A stretch of DNA of 64,000 nt from Dechloromonas sp. (GTDB taxonomy: Bacteria > Pseudomonadota > Gammaproteobacteria > Burkholderiales > Rhodocyclaceae), in contig JAABQV010000002.1 in NCBI GenBank assembly GCA_011391255.1, positions 1 to 64,000 of the forward strand. Direction: 5' to 3'. Position 1 is the first letter of the stretch, and each line of letters opens with the position of its first letter. Below are positions 18,997 to 27,838 of this stretch, piece by piece. Below the pieces are notes generated by a model. That model did no database searches and was not told the DNA's origin. It was given only the letters and a program-made list of their open reading frames with translations. The translations under genes were made by a program, and so were the position numbers.

Positions 18997-19581
18997 CTAC
19001 TTTTTGGCCGGCGGGGGCGGCGGGGGTGAGCCCGGAGGAGGAGGCGGGGTAGAAACTGCGCCCGGCGGCGGTGGCGGAGACCCTGGTGGTGGTGGCGGTA
19101 TGCCGACATCGGCCGCTTTGACCGGCCGCGAATAGCTAACGTTGCCAGGCACCGGTACTCGATGCCCTTTGGCGTACATGCACTGAATATAGGCGTTGTC
19201 GTATTGACGCTGGCTGCCGTAGCCGGAGGCCCGCGCGTTGTCCGAGCCAACCGCACCGCCGACCAGCAAACCGGCGCCGGCACCAACAGCGGCGCCCTGA
19301 TTGCCGCCGATCGCCGCACCGGCGAGCGCACCAACTGCGGTTCCAACGGCAGCACTGGCGGCGGCTGACTGATTTGCCGCCTGCTGCGCGCTGCGCCCGC
19401 CAATCTGCCCGTGGGAAAAATCACGGCAGACATAATCATCCGTGCGAAAGCGCTCTATCGACGAGCCGGTGCCCGGCAACACCATCACGTTCGGGCCGTT
19501 TGGCATTACCGTACAGGCACCGAGCAAAACGCTAGTGGCGACGAGGGCCATTCGCGTGCGCAAAACTTGAGGCTGCTTCAT
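18997..19581 (-). CDS. Glycine-zipper lipoprotein with proline-rich tail
   Basis: 194 aa. The lipobox LLGAC places the lipidated cysteine at 23. Residues about 70-112 are a Gly/Ala-rich zipper (AVGTAVGALAGAAIGG and repeats), a membrane-inserting motif found in outer-membrane lipoproteins such as SlyB and TMEM-type Gly-zipper proteins. The last 40 residues are runs of 5-6 prolines separated by Gly-Ser, ending in Lys-Lys, perhaps spanning peptidoglycan. The exact role is unknown. It is 3 nt downstream of the next gene and probably co-transcribed. Confidence 0.8.
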   Translation of the reverse strand: MKQPQVLRTRMALVATSVLLGACTVMPNGPNVMVLPGTGSSIERFRTDDYVCRDFSHGQIGGRSAQQAANQSAAASAAVGTAVGALAGAAIGGNQGAAVGAGAGLLVGGAVGSDNARASGYGSQRQYDNAYIQCMYAKGHRVPVPGNVSYSRPVKAADVGIPPPPPGSPPPPPGAVSTPPPPPGSPPPPPPAKK

Positions 19582-19584
19582 CGC

Positions 19585-19971
19585 TTATCTCTCCGGTGTC
19601 GGCAAAACTTTTTGCCACTCGCTTTTGCAGTCTTTGACGTAGGGGTAGTAGCTCTTTGAGTCCCGGCAGTAGTACCAGTAATTGGTCGCTTCCTGCACCT
19701 GCTCGGTGATCACGTTGCTTTGTTCGATATAAACCGGTGGCGGCGAAGGCCTGATGATGATCGGTGCCGGCTGGTAGAACGGATCCGGATAGTAATAAGG
19801 GCGCGGATAATACGGGCGATAAACGGGCGGCCCCCAAAAGAAACCGGGGCCGACGTAAACACCGACACTACCCCCGCCACGAGGATGGTGACGCCAATCG
19901 GCCCAGGCGCCGCTCGCCGCCATCAGCAGCGTAGCGCCAACAAGCAATATCCATTTACTGATTTTCATCAT
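19585..19971 (-). CDS. Secreted Tyr/Pro-rich envelope protein
   Basis: 128 aa. Signal peptide 1-24 ends in GAWA. The mature part opens with a Gly-rich stretch (GGGSVGVYVGPGFFWG), continues with a Tyr-Pro-rich segment (YYPRPYYYPDPFYQP), and ends with a compact domain carrying NYWYYCRDSKSYYPYVKDC. The two cysteines there probably form a disulfide. That C-terminal motif recurs in small hypothetical periplasmic proteins of proteobacteria. No function is known. It has a GGGAG site and leads a two-gene unit with the Gly-zipper lipoprotein. Confidence 0.8.
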   Translation of the reverse strand: MMKISKWILLVGATLLMAASGAWADWRHHPRGGGSVGVYVGPGFFWGPPVYRPYYPRPYYYPDPFYQPAPIIIRPSPPPVYIEQSNVITEQVQEATNYWYYCRDSKSYYPYVKDCKSEWQKVLPTPER

Positions 19972-20078
19972 CGCAAACTCCCTGCAACATCCATTAACTC
20001 ACACTGCAAGATAACGGATATCCAGACGCTTGACTGAAACCGTTTGCGATGAAATTGTAAGCAAGGGTAAAAGCCGGA

Positions 20079-21374
20079 TTAAAGCAGATGAAGTTGCCTG
20101 GCCGCCTCGCGCAGTTCATCACGGAATTTCGGATGGGCGATGCCGATCAGTTCCGTGCACCGCTGTTTGGCCGACTTGCCACGCAACTGGGCAACGCCAT
20201 ATTCGGTCACCACATAATTAATGTCATTTTTGCCGGTGCTGACATGGGTTCCTGCCGAAAGTGCCGGAACGATGCGCGAAACGCTGTCATCCTTGGCCGT
20301 CGACGGTAGCACGATGAAGGCCTTGCCGCCGTTGGAACGGTTGGCGGCGCGAACAAAATCGGCTTGCCCGCCGGTCGCCGAATAGGGCTTGAAGCCGAGG
20401 CTTTCGGAACCGCACTGGCCGAGAAAATCAATCTGCAAGGTGGCATTGATAGCATGCAGATTGTCATTCTGCGCGGCGAGAAACGGATCATTGGTGAAAT
20501 CAACCGGATGGATTTCGAGCGTCGGGTTGCGGTGCATGAAGTCGTAGAGCTTCTTTGAACCGAGGCCAAAGGTGGCGATCATTTTGCCCGGGAGATAGTT
20601 TTTCTTGCGGTTGGTGACGACACCGGCCGCGACCAGCGACATGATGCCGTCGCCGATCATTTCGGTGTGAATTCCGAGGTCGCGCTTGTTGGTCAATTGC
20701 ATGACCACCGCGTCGGGAATGCCGCCGTAGCCGATCTGCAAAGTGGCGCCATCGGGGATCATCTCAGCAACGTATTGCCCGATCGCTTCCTGCACCGGGC
20801 CGATTTTCGGCAGGGCTACTTCGAGGATCGGCTCCTCGCTTTCGGTCAGCGCGGCAACTTGCGAAATATGGATGTGGCAGTTGCCATTGGCAAACGGCAC
20901 ATTGGGGTTAACTTCGAGTACCACGGCATGCGCCTTTTCGATCGCCGCCATGGTGTAGTCGGCGCCCAGCCCCAGCGAGAAATAGCCGTATTCGTCCATC
21001 GGCGAAGCAAGGCTGAAAACAACATCGGCAGCCATCAGGTTCTGGCGGATCAGCGTCGGCATTTCGGAAAAATAGGACGGGATGTAGTCGATCCAGCCGG
21101 CTTGACCGCCGGGGCGGGTTGCACCGCTGAAGAAATAGGCGGTATGGCGAACGTGTTCGATAGTTTCCTGATCAACATAGGCGTAATTGCGCACCGGCAG
21201 GATTTGCGAGACCTGTACATCGCGAAAATCGCGGCGGGCCTCGGAAAGGGCGTGCAGCAAAGCCGGCGGCTCGGCAACGGCGGTCGGCACGACAATGGTG
21301 TCGCCATTTTTGACGACGCGTATGGCGTCTGCTGCACTCATGCGTTTTTGTTGATACAAAGCTTTTACTGACAT
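20079..21374 (-). CDS. Acetyl-CoA hydrolase/transferase family protein
   Basis: 431 aa from MSVKALYQQ, chosen for its GAGGAG site. The GTG two codons earlier is less likely. Two-domain class I CoA-transferase architecture with LQIGYGGIPDAVV and HTEMIGDGIM, where the Glu is the expected nucleophile for the acyl-CoA intermediate. The C-terminal VVTEYGVAQLRGKS is conserved in acetate, butyrate and 4-hydroxybutyrate CoA-transferases. The donor and acceptor acids cannot be read from sequence. It could exchange CoA between acetate and a C4 acid during polyhydroxyalkanoate turnover or fermentation. Confidence 0.88.
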   Translation of the reverse strand: MSVKALYQQKRMSAADAIRVVKNGDTIVVPTAVAEPPALLHALSEARRDFRDVQVSQILPVRNYAYVDQETIEHVRHTAYFFSGATRPGGQAGWIDYIPSYFSEMPTLIRQNLMAADVVFSLASPMDEYGYFSLGLGADYTMAAIEKAHAVVLEVNPNVPFANGNCHIHISQVAALTESEEPILEVALPKIGPVQEAIGQYVAEMIPDGATLQIGYGGIPDAVVMQLTNKRDLGIHTEMIGDGIMSLVAAGVVTNRKKNYLPGKMIATFGLGSKKLYDFMHRNPTLEIHPVDFTNDPFLAAQNDNLHAINATLQIDFLGQCGSESLGFKPYSATGGQADFVRAANRSNGGKAFIVLPSTAKDDSVSRIVPALSAGTHVSTGKNDINYVVTEYGVAQLRGKSAKQRCTELIGIAHPKFRDELREAARQLHLL

Positions 21375-21400
21375 GCTCACTCCTCAAATTATCGAAAGGT

Positions 21401-22543
21401 TCAAGCCGGGCGATTACTGCCCGCGACCATGCGTATTTCAAACACGCGGCACTCTAACGGGCCGTTGAATAAAGGAGTTTTGCGACTGGGCTTGAGGCCG
21501 AGGCCTTTCGGCAGGCGCATGTCGGCGGTGAAGAAAAAGCAGTTCCAGCCGGCCCAGTGCTTTTTCAGGGCTGATCCCAGTTGCGGGTAGAAGCTTGCGA
21601 GCTCCTCCGTTTCACCGATTCGCTCACCATAAGGCGGATTGGCGACCATGATGCCGTGCTCGGTCAGCGGCTCAATTTCGAGCACATTTTGGCAGTCGAC
21701 CGTAACCATGCCGCCAAAACCGGCTTCCTGAAGATTGCGCCGGGTTGCCCGTACCGCTTTTTCGTCGAGATCGTAGCCGCGTATCTCCAGCGGCTCGGGG
21801 TCTTTGCAGCGCGCTTCGGCGGCCTGGCGCAGGCCACCCCAGGTTTGCGCGTCAAAATCGGAGAGCATTTCAAAGGCAAAGGCACGGTCAAGACCGGGGG
21901 CGCGATCGAGAGCGATCTGAATCGCTTCAAGCAAAAAGGTACCGCTGCCACACATCGGGTCGACCAGCGCCATGCCCGGCTGCCAGCCAGTCATTTTCAG
22001 AATGCCGGCGGCGAGGTTTTCCTTGAGCGGCGCGTCCACGCTGGCTTTGCGCAAGCCGCGCTGCCATAACGGCTGGCCGGAGGTGTCGAGGTAGAGCGTG
22101 CATTCGTTTTCGGTCAAGAAGACATGGACGCGGACATCGGGATTGCGCGTTTCGATATTGGGCCGCTCATCGCACGCTTCGCGGAAGCCGTCGCAAACCG
22201 CATCCTTGACGCGCAAGGTGACGAAATCGAGCGACTTGAGCGGGCACTTGATGGCGGTCGTCACGACACGCATGGTGCGCGTTACGGCAAAGTGATCCGG
22301 CCATTTTTGCTTGCGCGCCAGACGGTAGATGTCATCCTCGCTGCGATAACCGCCCTGAGCGATAAACCACAGGATGCGCGTGGCGATGCGCGACTCGAGG
22401 TTGGCGCGATAACAGAGTGTCCAGTCGCCGGAAAAATGCACGCCGCCGTGCGTCTCGCGCATGAACTGCGCGCCGAGGGCACGCAACTCTTCGCTGAGAA
22501 AAGGCTCCAGCCCGCGCGGGCAAATTGCAAAATATTTATTCAT
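21401..22543 (-). CDS. rlmL: 23S rRNA (guanine-N2)-methyltransferase, RlmL type
   Basis: 380 aa with an N-terminal ferredoxin-like/THUMP region (residues about 1-150) and a class I SAM methyltransferase domain. The latter shows DPMCGSGTFLLEA (SAM binding) and the catalytic MVANPPYGERIG. It corresponds to the RlmL half of E. coli RlmKL, which makes m2G2445; the RlmK half is absent, as in many betaproteobacteria. It begins at the end of hemJ with a 1-nt overlap. Confidence 0.9.
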   Translation of the reverse strand: MNKYFAICPRGLEPFLSEELRALGAQFMRETHGGVHFSGDWTLCYRANLESRIATRILWFIAQGGYRSEDDIYRLARKQKWPDHFAVTRTMRVVTTAIKCPLKSLDFVTLRVKDAVCDGFREACDERPNIETRNPDVRVHVFLTENECTLYLDTSGQPLWQRGLRKASVDAPLKENLAAGILKMTGWQPGMALVDPMCGSGTFLLEAIQIALDRAPGLDRAFAFEMLSDFDAQTWGGLRQAAEARCKDPEPLEIRGYDLDEKAVRATRRNLQEAGFGGMVTVDCQNVLEIEPLTEHGIMVANPPYGERIGETEELASFYPQLGSALKKHWAGWNCFFFTADMRLPKGLGLKPSRKTPLFNGPLECRVFEIRMVAGSNRPA

Positions 22544-22959
22544 CAGAAGGGCTTCAGAACGACAAGAAAAATTACGGCAAACATTACCAGCACCGGCATT
22601 TCATTGTAAAAACGAAACCACACGTGCGACTTGGCGTTGCTGCCATTTTGGAAGGATTTAAGCAGTTGACCGCAATGCCAGTGATAACCGATCAGCAAGA
22701 CGACCAGCGTTGTTTTGAGATGCAGCCAGCCACCGGAAAAGCCGTAACCGAGCCACAACCACAGGCCAAAGACCACGGCCAGCACACCGAGCGGCGTCAT
22801 GAAGCGATAGAGCTTGCCGGCCATCAAGAGCAAGCGATCACGTTCTGCAACGCTGTCGGCCGGCACCATGGCGAGATTGACGTAAATTCGCGGCAGATAA
22901 AAAAGGCCGGCAAACCAGGCGGTGACCAGCGAAATATGAAGGGCTTTAACTATGAGCAT
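22543..22959 (-). CDS. hemJ: Protoporphyrinogen IX oxidase HemJ
   Basis: 138 aa with four predicted TM helices. The N-terminal KALHISLVTAWFAGLFYLPR carries the conserved haem-ligand His, and LHLKTTLVVLLIGYH contains the conserved Lys. The terminal FYNEMPVLVMFAVIFLVVLKPF is also typical of HemJ. The enzyme oxidises protoporphyrinogen IX in the inner membrane, using the respiratory chain. The start overlaps the SDR gene by 10 nt. Confidence 0.9.
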   Translation of the reverse strand: MLIVKALHISLVTAWFAGLFYLPRIYVNLAMVPADSVAERDRLLLMAGKLYRFMTPLGVLAVVFGLWLWLGYGFSGGWLHLKTTLVVLLIGYHWHCGQLLKSFQNGSNAKSHVWFRFYNEMPVLVMFAVIFLVVLKPF

Positions 22960-23837
22960 GAGGCGCTTCCTTTAAGGGCATCGGCAATTCCGTCCACGGT
23001 AGCGGGGAAGGCGAGACGCAGTTTCAATTCTTTTTTGAGTCGCTGATTGCCGATGCGCCGAGATTCACGCATGAACGACAGTTGCATCGGCGACAAAACT
23101 TCCGCAGCCTGCACCCGGCTCAGGCGCGGCGGATGCGGCAAGCCGAAGGCATCGGCAACTTGTACAAAGTAATCGGCCATCTTGAGGTCGCTGTCATCGA
23201 CCACGTTATAGGTCCGGTTGGCGCGCCCGTGGCGGATTGCCGCGACGCATGCAGCCGCGAGATCGTCGGCATGGATGTGGTTGGTATAAACATCATCGGC
23301 ATCGAGCAGCATCGGCAGGCCATTTTTCAGGCGCTCAAGCGGCAGCCGATCAGCCGCATAAATGCCCGGCGCCCGCAAAATGGAAACGGTAACGCCGGTG
23401 CGCCGCCCCCAGTCACGCAAGGTTTGTTCGGCATCAACCCGACGACCAGCGCGCGGGCTTTCAACATTGAGGCGCCGCGTTTCGTCAATTTCAGCACCGC
23501 CGCAGTCGCCATAAACCCCCGTCGTGCTAACGTAAATCAGGCGCCGTGGTAGACTTTTGCTCGCTCCAAGGGCAGCCAGCAAATGCCGGGTTCGCGTATC
23601 ACGCGTGCCCTGCGCAGGCGGTGGCGCCAGGTGCAGGATGATATCGGCAAGGCCGCCCAGCCGCTTGAGGCTGCCGCGTTGATCGAGATCACCAAGAACA
23701 GGGAGAGCGCCGGCATTCCGCCAGTCAGCCAGCTTGCTTGCATTGCGCAGCAGGGCAAAGACACGGAAGCGTCCGGCAAGATAGGGAAGTATGCGGCGGG
23801 CAACGTCTCCGCTACCGACGATGAGTATTTTGTGCAC
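22950..23837 (-). CDS. NAD(P)-dependent epimerase/SDR family protein, YeeZ-like
   Basis: 295 aa Rossmann protein. It opens HKILIVGSGDVARRILPYL (dinucleotide-binding turn), has LIYVSTTGVYGDCGG in place of the classical active-site segment and TYNVVDDSDLKMADYF near the substrate domain. This is the extended/atypical SDR type (YeeZ, SDR_a5-like), often next to tetrapyrrole or sulfur genes. The substrate is unknown. It is the first gene of an SDR-hemJ-rlmL operon and diverges from the flavin reductase gene. Confidence 0.8.
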   Translation of the reverse strand: MHKILIVGSGDVARRILPYLAGRFRVFALLRNASKLADWRNAGALPVLGDLDQRGSLKRLGGLADIILHLAPPPAQGTRDTRTRHLLAALGASKSLPRRLIYVSTTGVYGDCGGAEIDETRRLNVESPRAGRRVDAEQTLRDWGRRTGVTVSILRAPGIYAADRLPLERLKNGLPMLLDADDVYTNHIHADDLAAACVAAIRHGRANRTYNVVDDSDLKMADYFVQVADAFGLPHPPRLSRVQAAEVLSPMQLSFMRESRRIGNQRLKKELKLRLAFPATVDGIADALKGSASCS

Positions 23838-23868
23838 GGCAGCATTGTAGCCGACCAGGGGAAAACAG

Positions 23869-24876
23869 ATGAGCTATCAGATCACCGTCTCGCCAAGCGG
23901 ACACCAATTTACCGCCGAAGCCGACGAAACCTTACTTGATGCCGCGCTGCGCCAGGGCTTGACACTCCCCTACGGCTGCCGCGACGGCGCCTGTGGTGCC
24001 TGCAAGGGCAAAGTGCTGTCCGGCAGCGTCGATCACGGCAAGGCGCAGGCGCTAACCGATGACGAGAAAGCCACTGGCCTCGCGCTCTACTGCTGCGCCA
24101 AGCCACTTAGCGATCTCAATATCGAGTCAAGACAAGCCGGGCTGGCAACCGACATTCCGGTCAAGACCCTGCCTTCGCGTATTGAAAAAATGAATCGCCT
24201 GGCGCCCGATGTCATGGAAATTTATCTCAAGCTACCGGCCAACGAGCGTCTGCAGTTCCTCGCCGGGCAATACATCGACATCCTGCTCAAGGACGGCAAG
24301 AAGCGCAGCTTCTCGCTGGCCAATGCGCCGCACGACGACGCTTTTTTGCAATTGCACATTCGGCATGTGCCGGGCGGCCTGTTCACCGAGCAGGTTTTCT
24401 CGACCATGAAGGCGCGCGACATCCTGCGTTTCAACGGCCCGCATGGCACTTTCTACCTGCGTGAAGAATCTACCAAGCCGATGATCCTGCTCGCTGGCGG
24501 CACCGGCTTTGCGCCGATCAAGGGGCTGATTGAACACGCCATCGCCGAAAAATGCGAGCGTCCGATTTACATCTATTGGGGCGCCAAGGCCGGCATTGAT
24601 CTCTACCTGCCGGAACTCGGCCAACAATGGGGGGCGGCGCACGCCAACATCAAATACATCCCGGTACTCTCCGAGCCAGCGACGGCGGACAACTGGACGG
24701 GGCGCACCGGCTTCGCTCATCTGGCGGTTACGGTCGACCACCCAAACCTGGCCGATTTTCAAGTCTATGCCTGCGGCTCGCCGGGCATGATCGACGCCGC
24801 CAAACGCGACTTTTTGGCCGCCGGTCTGCCCGAAGAAGAGTTCTTCGCCGACGCCTTTTCCTTCGCCGCCAGCTAG
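23869..24876 (+). CDS. NAD(P)H-flavin/ferredoxin reductase with N-terminal [2Fe-2S] domain
   Basis: 335 aa. Residues about 1-90 form a plant-type ferredoxin with CRDGACGAC and a later CC pair supplying the last ligand. Residues 95-330 form an FNR-type module: RSFSLANAP (FAD binding), LLAGGTGFAPIKG and YACGSPGMID (NAD(P)H binding). It resembles the reductase subunits of CDP-6-deoxy-glucoseen reductase, phenol hydroxylase and methane monooxygenase. No oxygenase or deoxysugar gene is adjacent, so the electron acceptor is unknown. It lies 1 nt before the RlmN-like gene. Confidence 0.88.
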   Translation: MSYQITVSPSGHQFTAEADETLLDAALRQGLTLPYGCRDGACGACKGKVLSGSVDHGKAQALTDDEKATGLALYCCAKPLSDLNIESRQAGLATDIPVKTLPSRIEKMNRLAPDVMEIYLKLPANERLQFLAGQYIDILLKDGKKRSFSLANAPHDDAFLQLHIRHVPGGLFTEQVFSTMKARDILRFNGPHGTFYLREESTKPMILLAGGTGFAPIKGLIEHAIAEKCERPIYIYWGAKAGIDLYLPELGQQWGAAHANIKYIPVLSEPATADNWTGRTGFAHLAVTVDHPNLADFQVYACGSPGMIDAAKRDFLAAGLPEEEFFADAFSFAAS

Positions 24877-24877
24877 T

Positions 24878-25936
24878 TTGCGCATCGAGCAGATCCGCCA
24901 GCGCTTACAGGCGCTGGGCGCCTTGCCTTGCCACGAGCAGCGCGTCTTGCGCGCATGGACGCAAACTTGCTCACTCGACACGCGCCATCGCAAGGCCGAG
25001 AACTTCCTGCCGCTGGCGCTGCGCAATGCCTTGCCGGAAATCACCGCTGACCTCGAAGGCCTTGCCCGCATCCGCTCGCAACACCCCGGCGAAGACGGCT
25101 CGGCGCGCCTGCTGATCGAGCTGGCCGACCGGCAAACCGTCGAAAGCGTCCTGCTGCCGCGTGACGGCCTTTGTGTTTCGAGTCAGGTTGGCTGCGCCGT
25201 TGGCTGCGTGTTTTGCATGACCGGCCGCGACGGCCTGCTGCGCCAGCTCGGCAGCGCCGAAATCGTCGCTCAGGTGGTGCTTGCCCGCCGCCTGCGCCCG
25301 GTCAAGAAGGTGGTTTTTATGGGTATGGGCGAGCCGGCGCACAATCTCGACAACGTCATGGAAGCCATCGAACTGCTCGGCATTGAAGGCGGCATCGGTC
25401 ACAAGAGCCTGGTTTTTTCGACGGTTGGCGATTACCGCGTTTTCGAGCAATTGCCGCTCGCCAAAGTCGTTCCCGCCCTCGCCCTCTCGCTGCACACCAC
25501 CCGCGCCGATCTCCGCGAACAACTGCTACCGCGCGCACCGCGCATCACGCCGGAAGAACTGGTCGAACTCGGCGAACGCTACGCACGCACTACCGGCTAC
25601 CCGATCCAGTATCAATGGACGTTGCTCGACGGCATCAACGATACCCAGGAAGAGCTCGACGGCATCGTCCGCCTGCTCACCGGCAAGTACGCGATCATGA
25701 ATCTGATCCCCTACAACGCCGTCGACGAACTCGATTTCAAACGCCCGGATGTCGAGAAAGCGCGCAACATCGCCCGCCACCTGCACACCCGGCGCATCCT
25801 GACCAAACTACGCAATTCAGCCGGTCAGGATATTGATGGCGGCTGCGGGCAATTGCGAGCGCGGGAGAGCGTTAAAAAGATTCGAATACATCCTGCAAGA
25901 TGCAAGGTCACGCCGCCTTCGCTGCCCGATCAGTGA
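24878..25936 (+). CDS. RlmN-family radical SAM methyltransferase
   Basis: 352 aa, TTG start 1 nt after the reductase stop. It keeps the catalytic set of RlmN: the radical SAM motif CAVGCVFC, the cysteine in LCVSSQVGC, and the second methyl-carrying cysteine in DIDGGCGQL. RlmN makes 2-methyladenosine at 23S A2503 and in some tRNAs. The N-terminus is shorter and more divergent than the housekeeping RlmN, so this may be a paralogue rather than the main enzyme. Pairing with a ferredoxin-type reductase could supply electrons for cluster reduction (inference). Confidence 0.82.
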   Translation: MRIEQIRQRLQALGALPCHEQRVLRAWTQTCSLDTRHRKAENFLPLALRNALPEITADLEGLARIRSQHPGEDGSARLLIELADRQTVESVLLPRDGLCVSSQVGCAVGCVFCMTGRDGLLRQLGSAEIVAQVVLARRLRPVKKVVFMGMGEPAHNLDNVMEAIELLGIEGGIGHKSLVFSTVGDYRVFEQLPLAKVVPALALSLHTTRADLREQLLPRAPRITPEELVELGERYARTTGYPIQYQWTLLDGINDTQEELDGIVRLLTGKYAIMNLIPYNAVDELDFKRPDVEKARNIARHLHTRRILTKLRNSAGQDIDGGCGQLRARESVKKIRIHPARCKVTPPSLPDQ

Positions 25937-25939
25937 CTC

Positions 25940-26248
25940 CTAGAACTTCTCCGGCCGCAACACGAGAACGTCGGAGAGAAAACTCACCATACCAAAATTC
26001 GCGTAATAGGATTCCTGCAAGCGAGCGAGGATATCGAGAGCCGCTTCTTCTGCACACAAGATCTCGATCCGTATATTCGCGCTAGCCGGCCAGATTGCAT
26101 CACGTCGACCATGAGTGCCGCTGCCGCGCGCATCGGTAATGGTGTAGCCATGCCCCCCTGACTGAAGCAAATCGGCGGCAATCGCCTCTTCAAGACTGGC
26201 CTCGCAAATAATTGTCAGCAACTTGCGTGGAGAAAGCTGCACACCCAT
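25940..26248 (-). CDS. sbtB: PII-like protein SbtB, regulator of the bicarbonate transporter
   Basis: 102 aa with a PII-like ferredoxin fold: RKLLTIICEASLEEAIAADLL at the N-terminus, GHGYTITDARGSGTHG preceding the T-loop and IRIEILCAEEAALDIL after it. SbtB trimers bind SbtA and adenine nucleotides in cyanobacteria. No C-terminal CGPxGC redox hairpin is present. The gene follows sbtA with a 1-nt overlap, so the pair should be made together. It is convergent with the RlmN-like gene with a 3-bp gap. Confidence 0.88.
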   Translation of the reverse strand: MGVQLSPRKLLTIICEASLEEAIAADLLQSGGHGYTITDARGSGTHGRRDAIWPASANIRIEILCAEEAALDILARLQESYYANFGMVSFLSDVLVLRPEKF

Positions 26249-27189
26249 TAAAAAGCTCCTTCGAAACTAACTGCCATCCAGTAATAGAGCGGAATACCAA
26301 TCACCAGGTTGAATGGAAAGGTAATCCCCAACGCGGCGCCAATCGACAATGCCGGATTAGCCTCTGGAATCGCGATACGCATGGCCGCCGGAGCGGCAAT
26401 ATACGAAGCGCTGGCGTAAAGCGTGGCGAGCATAGCAGCGCCTCCCACGGATAAGCCAATAACATTGGCAGTGACTACGCCCAACCCGCCTGCAAAAACC
26501 GGCATAAGCACTGCGAAGCCAATCAGGAAGAAACCGGCTCGCCGCAGATCAGCTAGACGGCTCGCCACAACCAATCCCATTTCAAGCAGGAAGAAGGCCA
26601 ACATACCCTTGAACAAATCCATGAAAAGCAAATCCAGTGGTTTGATGCCGTCTGCCCCGGCAATCCAGCCAATCAGCAAGCCTCCGACCAGCAGGACAAT
26701 GCTTTTGCCGGAGAATACCTCATGTAACAGGTGCCCCCAGCGAGTATCTCCACCGGCGCGGCGGGCCAGAATAACCCCCAAGACCAGCGCAGGGAACTCG
26801 AGTAAAACGAGGAAGACTACCATGTAGCCTTCATACGACTCATCCAGCCTCAGTAGGTAACTTGCCGCCACGGCAAAGGTCACCACACTGACCGAACCGT
26901 AATGCGCGGCAATCGACGCGGCATCGGCGCGCGCCAGCCGGCCGACGTTGTGCAGTACAGCAAAAGCCAGAAAAGGAATAATCGCCGCCACGAGCACAAC
27001 GATCAACGCCGGCCCGGCTAGGCTGGCCACCGGCACCTTGGCCAGTTCTATCCCGCCTTTGAGGCCGATCGCCAGTAGCAGAAAGATGCTGATCGACTCA
27101 TAGAGGACACCGGGGATTTTTAGATCCGAACGGATGATGCCGGCCAGCAAGCCAAGAATGAAAAACAGGATAACAGGCTCGAATGGCAT
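26248..27189 (-). CDS. sbtA: Sodium-dependent bicarbonate transporter SbtA family
   Basis: 313 aa, about ten hydrophobic helices in two inverted five-helix repeats. PFEPVILFFILGLLAGIIRSDLKIP is the characteristic start, and AAHYGSVSVVTFAVA and YASASYIAAPAAMRIAIPEANPA are the two conserved ion-binding loops of the family. It should import bicarbonate with sodium across the inner membrane. Together with SbtB and the divergent CbbR-like regulator it suggests inorganic-carbon uptake for CO2 fixation or anaplerosis. No Rubisco or carboxysome gene is in the window. Confidence 0.9.
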   Translation of the reverse strand: MPFEPVILFFILGLLAGIIRSDLKIPGVLYESISIFLLLAIGLKGGIELAKVPVASLAGPALIVVLVAAIIPFLAFAVLHNVGRLARADAASIAAHYGSVSVVTFAVAASYLLRLDESYEGYMVVFLVLLEFPALVLGVILARRAGGDTRWGHLLHEVFSGKSIVLLVGGLLIGWIAGADGIKPLDLLFMDLFKGMLAFFLLEMGLVVASRLADLRRAGFFLIGFAVLMPVFAGGLGVVTANVIGLSVGGAAMLATLYASASYIAAPAAMRIAIPEANPALSIGAALGITFPFNLVIGIPLYYWMAVSFEGAF

Positions 27190-27231
27190 AGATCTTTCTC
27201 AGGCTTTTTCGAATATCAAGATCAACAGCAA

Positions 27232-27651
27232 TTAATGAGCAGTCGGTCGCTCAGCCACCTCGTAGAGGTCAATCGCCCAAAACTTCATCGCTTCGGCAAC
27301 CAGAACCGCTTCGCCACCTGAGAGCCGGCGATCCGCATTGACGATATCGAGCATGATGCGCAAGACCTGGCGCTGAAGAAGCGGGTGCTGGACTTCTCTG
27401 AGCAGAAGATCAATGCTCTCCGTATCGAGTTCCAGTTGCCCCGAACCATTACGGTACGCGCTCATTAGCATGTCATCGCATAACTCATGGACAAGCTTGT
27501 CAAAGCTGGCATGATTGAGGCCAAGACGGCGTATGGTGTCCTTTTGATCAAGCAGCTTCAACTCGCTGGAGTCGATGGCGCCGTCCGCCATCAAGGTCAA
27601 TGCAACGAGACGGCCCATGGATTCTGGACTATTGGAAGGGTAGTTGCGCAT
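27232..27651 (-). CDS. TerB-like protein 1
   Basis: 139 aa from MRNYPSNSPESMGRLV, chosen for its AAGGAG site. The track start lies 22 codons upstream. All-helical TerB/DUF533-like sequence with LTLMADGAIDSSELKLLDQ, the metal-binding-like acidic motif of the TerB fold, and a second AD-rich helix (NADRRLSGGEAVLVAEA). It is 42 nt upstream of sbtA on the same strand, so it should be the first gene of a terB1-sbtA-sbtB operon. It is paralogous to the 28101-28592 gene (same MRNY...SP..M.R N-terminus). Function unknown. Confidence 0.82.
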   Translation of the reverse strand: MRNYPSNSPESMGRLVALTLMADGAIDSSELKLLDQKDTIRRLGLNHASFDKLVHELCDDMLMSAYRNGSGQLELDTESIDLLLREVQHPLLQRQVLRIMLDIVNADRRLSGGEAVLVAEAMKFWAIDLYEVAERPTAH

Positions 27652-27727
27652 GAAAAACTCCTTGAAAATTGAATAGAGGGCTTGAAGCCCATACCGCTTT
27701 CGGCGGCACACAATCACTATGCCTGCC

Positions 27728-27759
27728 GTTAAACATTAAATCCAATTAAACATTTTAAC
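27728..27759. promoter_or_regulatory. Candidate LysR operator upstream of the sbt operon
   Basis: GTTAAACATTAAATCCAATT continues into AAACATTTTAAC. The ends GTTAAA and TTTAAC are an inverted repeat and the interior has two ATTAAA steps. A similar AAATTAAACAAATT and a GTTAA-N10-TTAAC lie in front of the LysR gene at 28660-28700. The AT-richness is unusual for this genome. Confidence 0.4.
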
Positions 27760-27838
27760 TACTTGCATTTGCCATGGCTTATACATTGGCCGGAAAAAAT
27801 CTAATCATGACTCTCGGATCGGCGTCAGATAGCGCACC

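Noticed and set aside
19000-19110. Gly/Pro-coding GC-rich tracts as a tandem repeat or CRISPR-like array
   Set aside because: The repeats encode the proline-rich tail of a lipoprotein; there are no spacers and no array elsewhere in the window.
24232-25071. 279-residue minus-strand ORF across the reductase and RlmN-like genes
   Set aside because: Antisense to two well-supported genes and without family features.
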